Origin: Pseudonocardia terrae | GTDB lineage: Bacteria > Actinomycetota > Actinomycetes > Mycobacteriales > Pseudonocardiaceae | Direction: 5' to 3' | Assembly: GCF_021343995.1 (NCBI RefSeq) | Contig: NZ_JAJTTE010000021.1 | Span: forward strand, 50,530 to 114,529 | Length of the DNA stretch: 64,000 nt | Shown here: positions 63,174-64,000 of the stretch, piece by piece | Layout: each line of letters opens with the position of its first letter | How positions within the stretch are numbered: the stretch's first letter is position 1 | Translations under genes and position numbers: made by a program | Notes under the pieces: model-generated | What the model saw: only the letters and a program-made list of their open reading frames with translations | Told to the model about the DNA's origin: nothing | Databases searched by the model: none

Positions 63174-64000
63174 GTGAGCGCACAGGTCGACCAGGAGCCC
63201 GCTCCGGCCGATCCGGAGGACACCGCGGTGGATCGGTCCACCGACGACTCCGTCGTCGAGCGGGACCTCACCGCCGGATCCGCCGTGCCGAGCGGACTGC
63301 GCGCGGACTTCGGCGCCCACCTCGAGGCGCACTACCCGCGGCTGGTCGGTCAGCTCTTCGCCATCACCCTCGACTCCGGCGCCGCCCACGACCTCGTGCA
63401 GGACGCGTACTCCCGGGCCTGGCGCCGGTGGTCGGAGATCCGCACGGGCGACGCGGAGGCGTGGATCCGCCGGGTCGCGGTCCGGTCCTCGGCGAGCACC
63501 TGGCGACGCCTCGCCGCGCGCCTCGGGCTGCGCGGGGCGCCGGTGCAGGAGCGGGCGGGCCTCGACCCCCGCACGGCGGCCGTGCTGCGCACCCTCGCCC
63601 GGATCCCCGTCGAGGAACGGCGCACGGCGGTGCTGGTGCACATGGCCGGGATGGGCGCGCGCGAGGTCGCCGCCCTGGAGCGGGTGTCGCCGGGCACCGT
63701 GCAGGCGCGGCTCAACCGGGTCGGGAGCCTGATCGAGGAGGGCGTCGCCGGGCTGGGGGGCGTCGCGCTGCTGCCGCCCGAGCCCGCCGAGCGGTCCGAG
63801 CCCGCCGAGCCGGCCGGGACGGCCGTGACGGCCGGGGTGGTGGCCGGTCCGGACGCGACCGTGGACCGCGACACGGACGAGGCCCGCCGCGCGGGTGCGG
63901 CTCAGGGCACGACCACGCACACGAGTACGAGCACGACCGAGGGCACGAGCACGACCGAGAGACCGAGCACGACCGAGAGACCGAGCACGACCGAGAGACC
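63174..64000 (+). CDS. ECF-type sigma-70 family sigma factor (partial, continues past the right edge)
   Basis: The open frame from GTG 63174 runs to the window end. After an acidic ~45-residue lead come region 2 (LEAHYPRLVGQLFAITLDSG; AHDLVQDAYSRAWRRW; AEAWIRRVAVRSSAS) and region 4 (LARIPVEERRTAVLVHMAGM; GAREVAALERVSPGTVQARL). The C-terminal ~70 visible residues are Pro/Ala/Glu-rich and then a Thr/Ser/Glu repeat with STTERP units, an unusual extension for an ECF factor. GGGGCGGAGG abuts the start, so GTG 63174 is likely but the spacing is short. Confidence 0.75.
   Translation, partial: MSAQVDQEPAPADPEDTAVDRSTDDSVVERDLTAGSAVPSGLRADFGAHLEAHYPRLVGQLFAITLDSGAAHDLVQDAYSRAWRRWSEIRTGDAEAWIRRVAVRSSASTWRRLAARLGLRGAPVQERAGLDPRTAAVLRTLARIPVEERRTAVLVHMAGMGAREVAALERVSPGTVQARLNRVGSLIEEGVAGLGGVALLPPEPAERSEPAEPAGTAVTAGVVAGPDATVDRDTDEARRAGAAQGTTTHTSTSTTEGTSTTERPSTTERPSTTER
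63925..64000 (+). repeat. 18-bp tandem repeat coding STTERP
   Basis: The unit AGCACGACCGAGAGACCG recurs to the window edge after related ACGAGCACGACCGAGGG sequence. All units keep the sigma factor frame. Confidence 0.85.

Overview
The window reads as a very GC-rich actinobacterial chromosome with dense GTG/ATG starts and many 4-bp stop/start overlaps. The order tRNA-Leu(CAA), ANTAR regulator (Rv1626-like), branched-chain amino acid ABC transporter, PaaI thioesterase, rpsA, coaE-GrpB resembles the Rv1626-Rv1631 stretch of Mycobacterium. Together with the rest of the gene content it suggests Pseudonocardiaceae, probably Pseudonocardia; this is inference, as no marker RNA is present.

Layout. 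1-20.5 kb: housekeeping and stress genes. These include an esterase running off the left edge, an Rv2629-like protein, a nucleotidyltransferase, an O-methyltransferase, a PRC-barrel protein, a GT4 glycosyltransferase, a SpoIIE/HATPase/STAS switch protein beside a SigF/SigB-type sigma factor, a PaoABC-like molybdenum aldehyde oxidoreductase with a divergent aldehyde dehydrogenase, and small membrane proteins. 20.5-33.4 kb: a respiratory supercluster. One overlapping leftward operon encodes cytochrome oxidase subunits II and I, a membrane protein, a CtaG-like protein, a 58-residue protein, a selenocysteine formate dehydrogenase (in-frame UGA followed by a hairpin with a GGUCU loop), its four-cluster Fe-S subunit and an NrfD-type membrane subunit. 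A divergent operon encodes a complete bc1-type complex in the order qcrB-qcrC-qcrA. Read together, the genes describe a path formate to menaquinone to bc1 to oxidase to O2. The two operons share a 400-bp control region with a nested dyad of CCGCAAG/CTTGCGG sites.

33.4-38.0 kb: a PEP mutase/isocitrate lyase-type enzyme, a deletion scar joining two broken genes, and an SNF2 helicase. 38.06-49.9 kb: a decayed defence island bounded on the right by tRNA-Leu(CAA) and on the left by a degenerate copy of the 3' half of that tRNA. It contains class 1 DISARM remnants (drmMI split by an IS110 remnant, then drmA, drmB, drmC), a broken N6 DNA methylase and a broken SF1-type helicase. All carry frameshifts or deletions; one intact DUF222/HNH gene sits among them. 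49.9-64 kb: core genes resume with pdtaR, livJHMGF, paaI, a broken winged-helix gene, a methyltransferase, rpsA, a lipoprotein, coaE-grpB and an ECF-type sigma factor that runs off the right edge into an STTERP repeat. polA, which normally sits just before rpsA in this neighbourhood, is not there.
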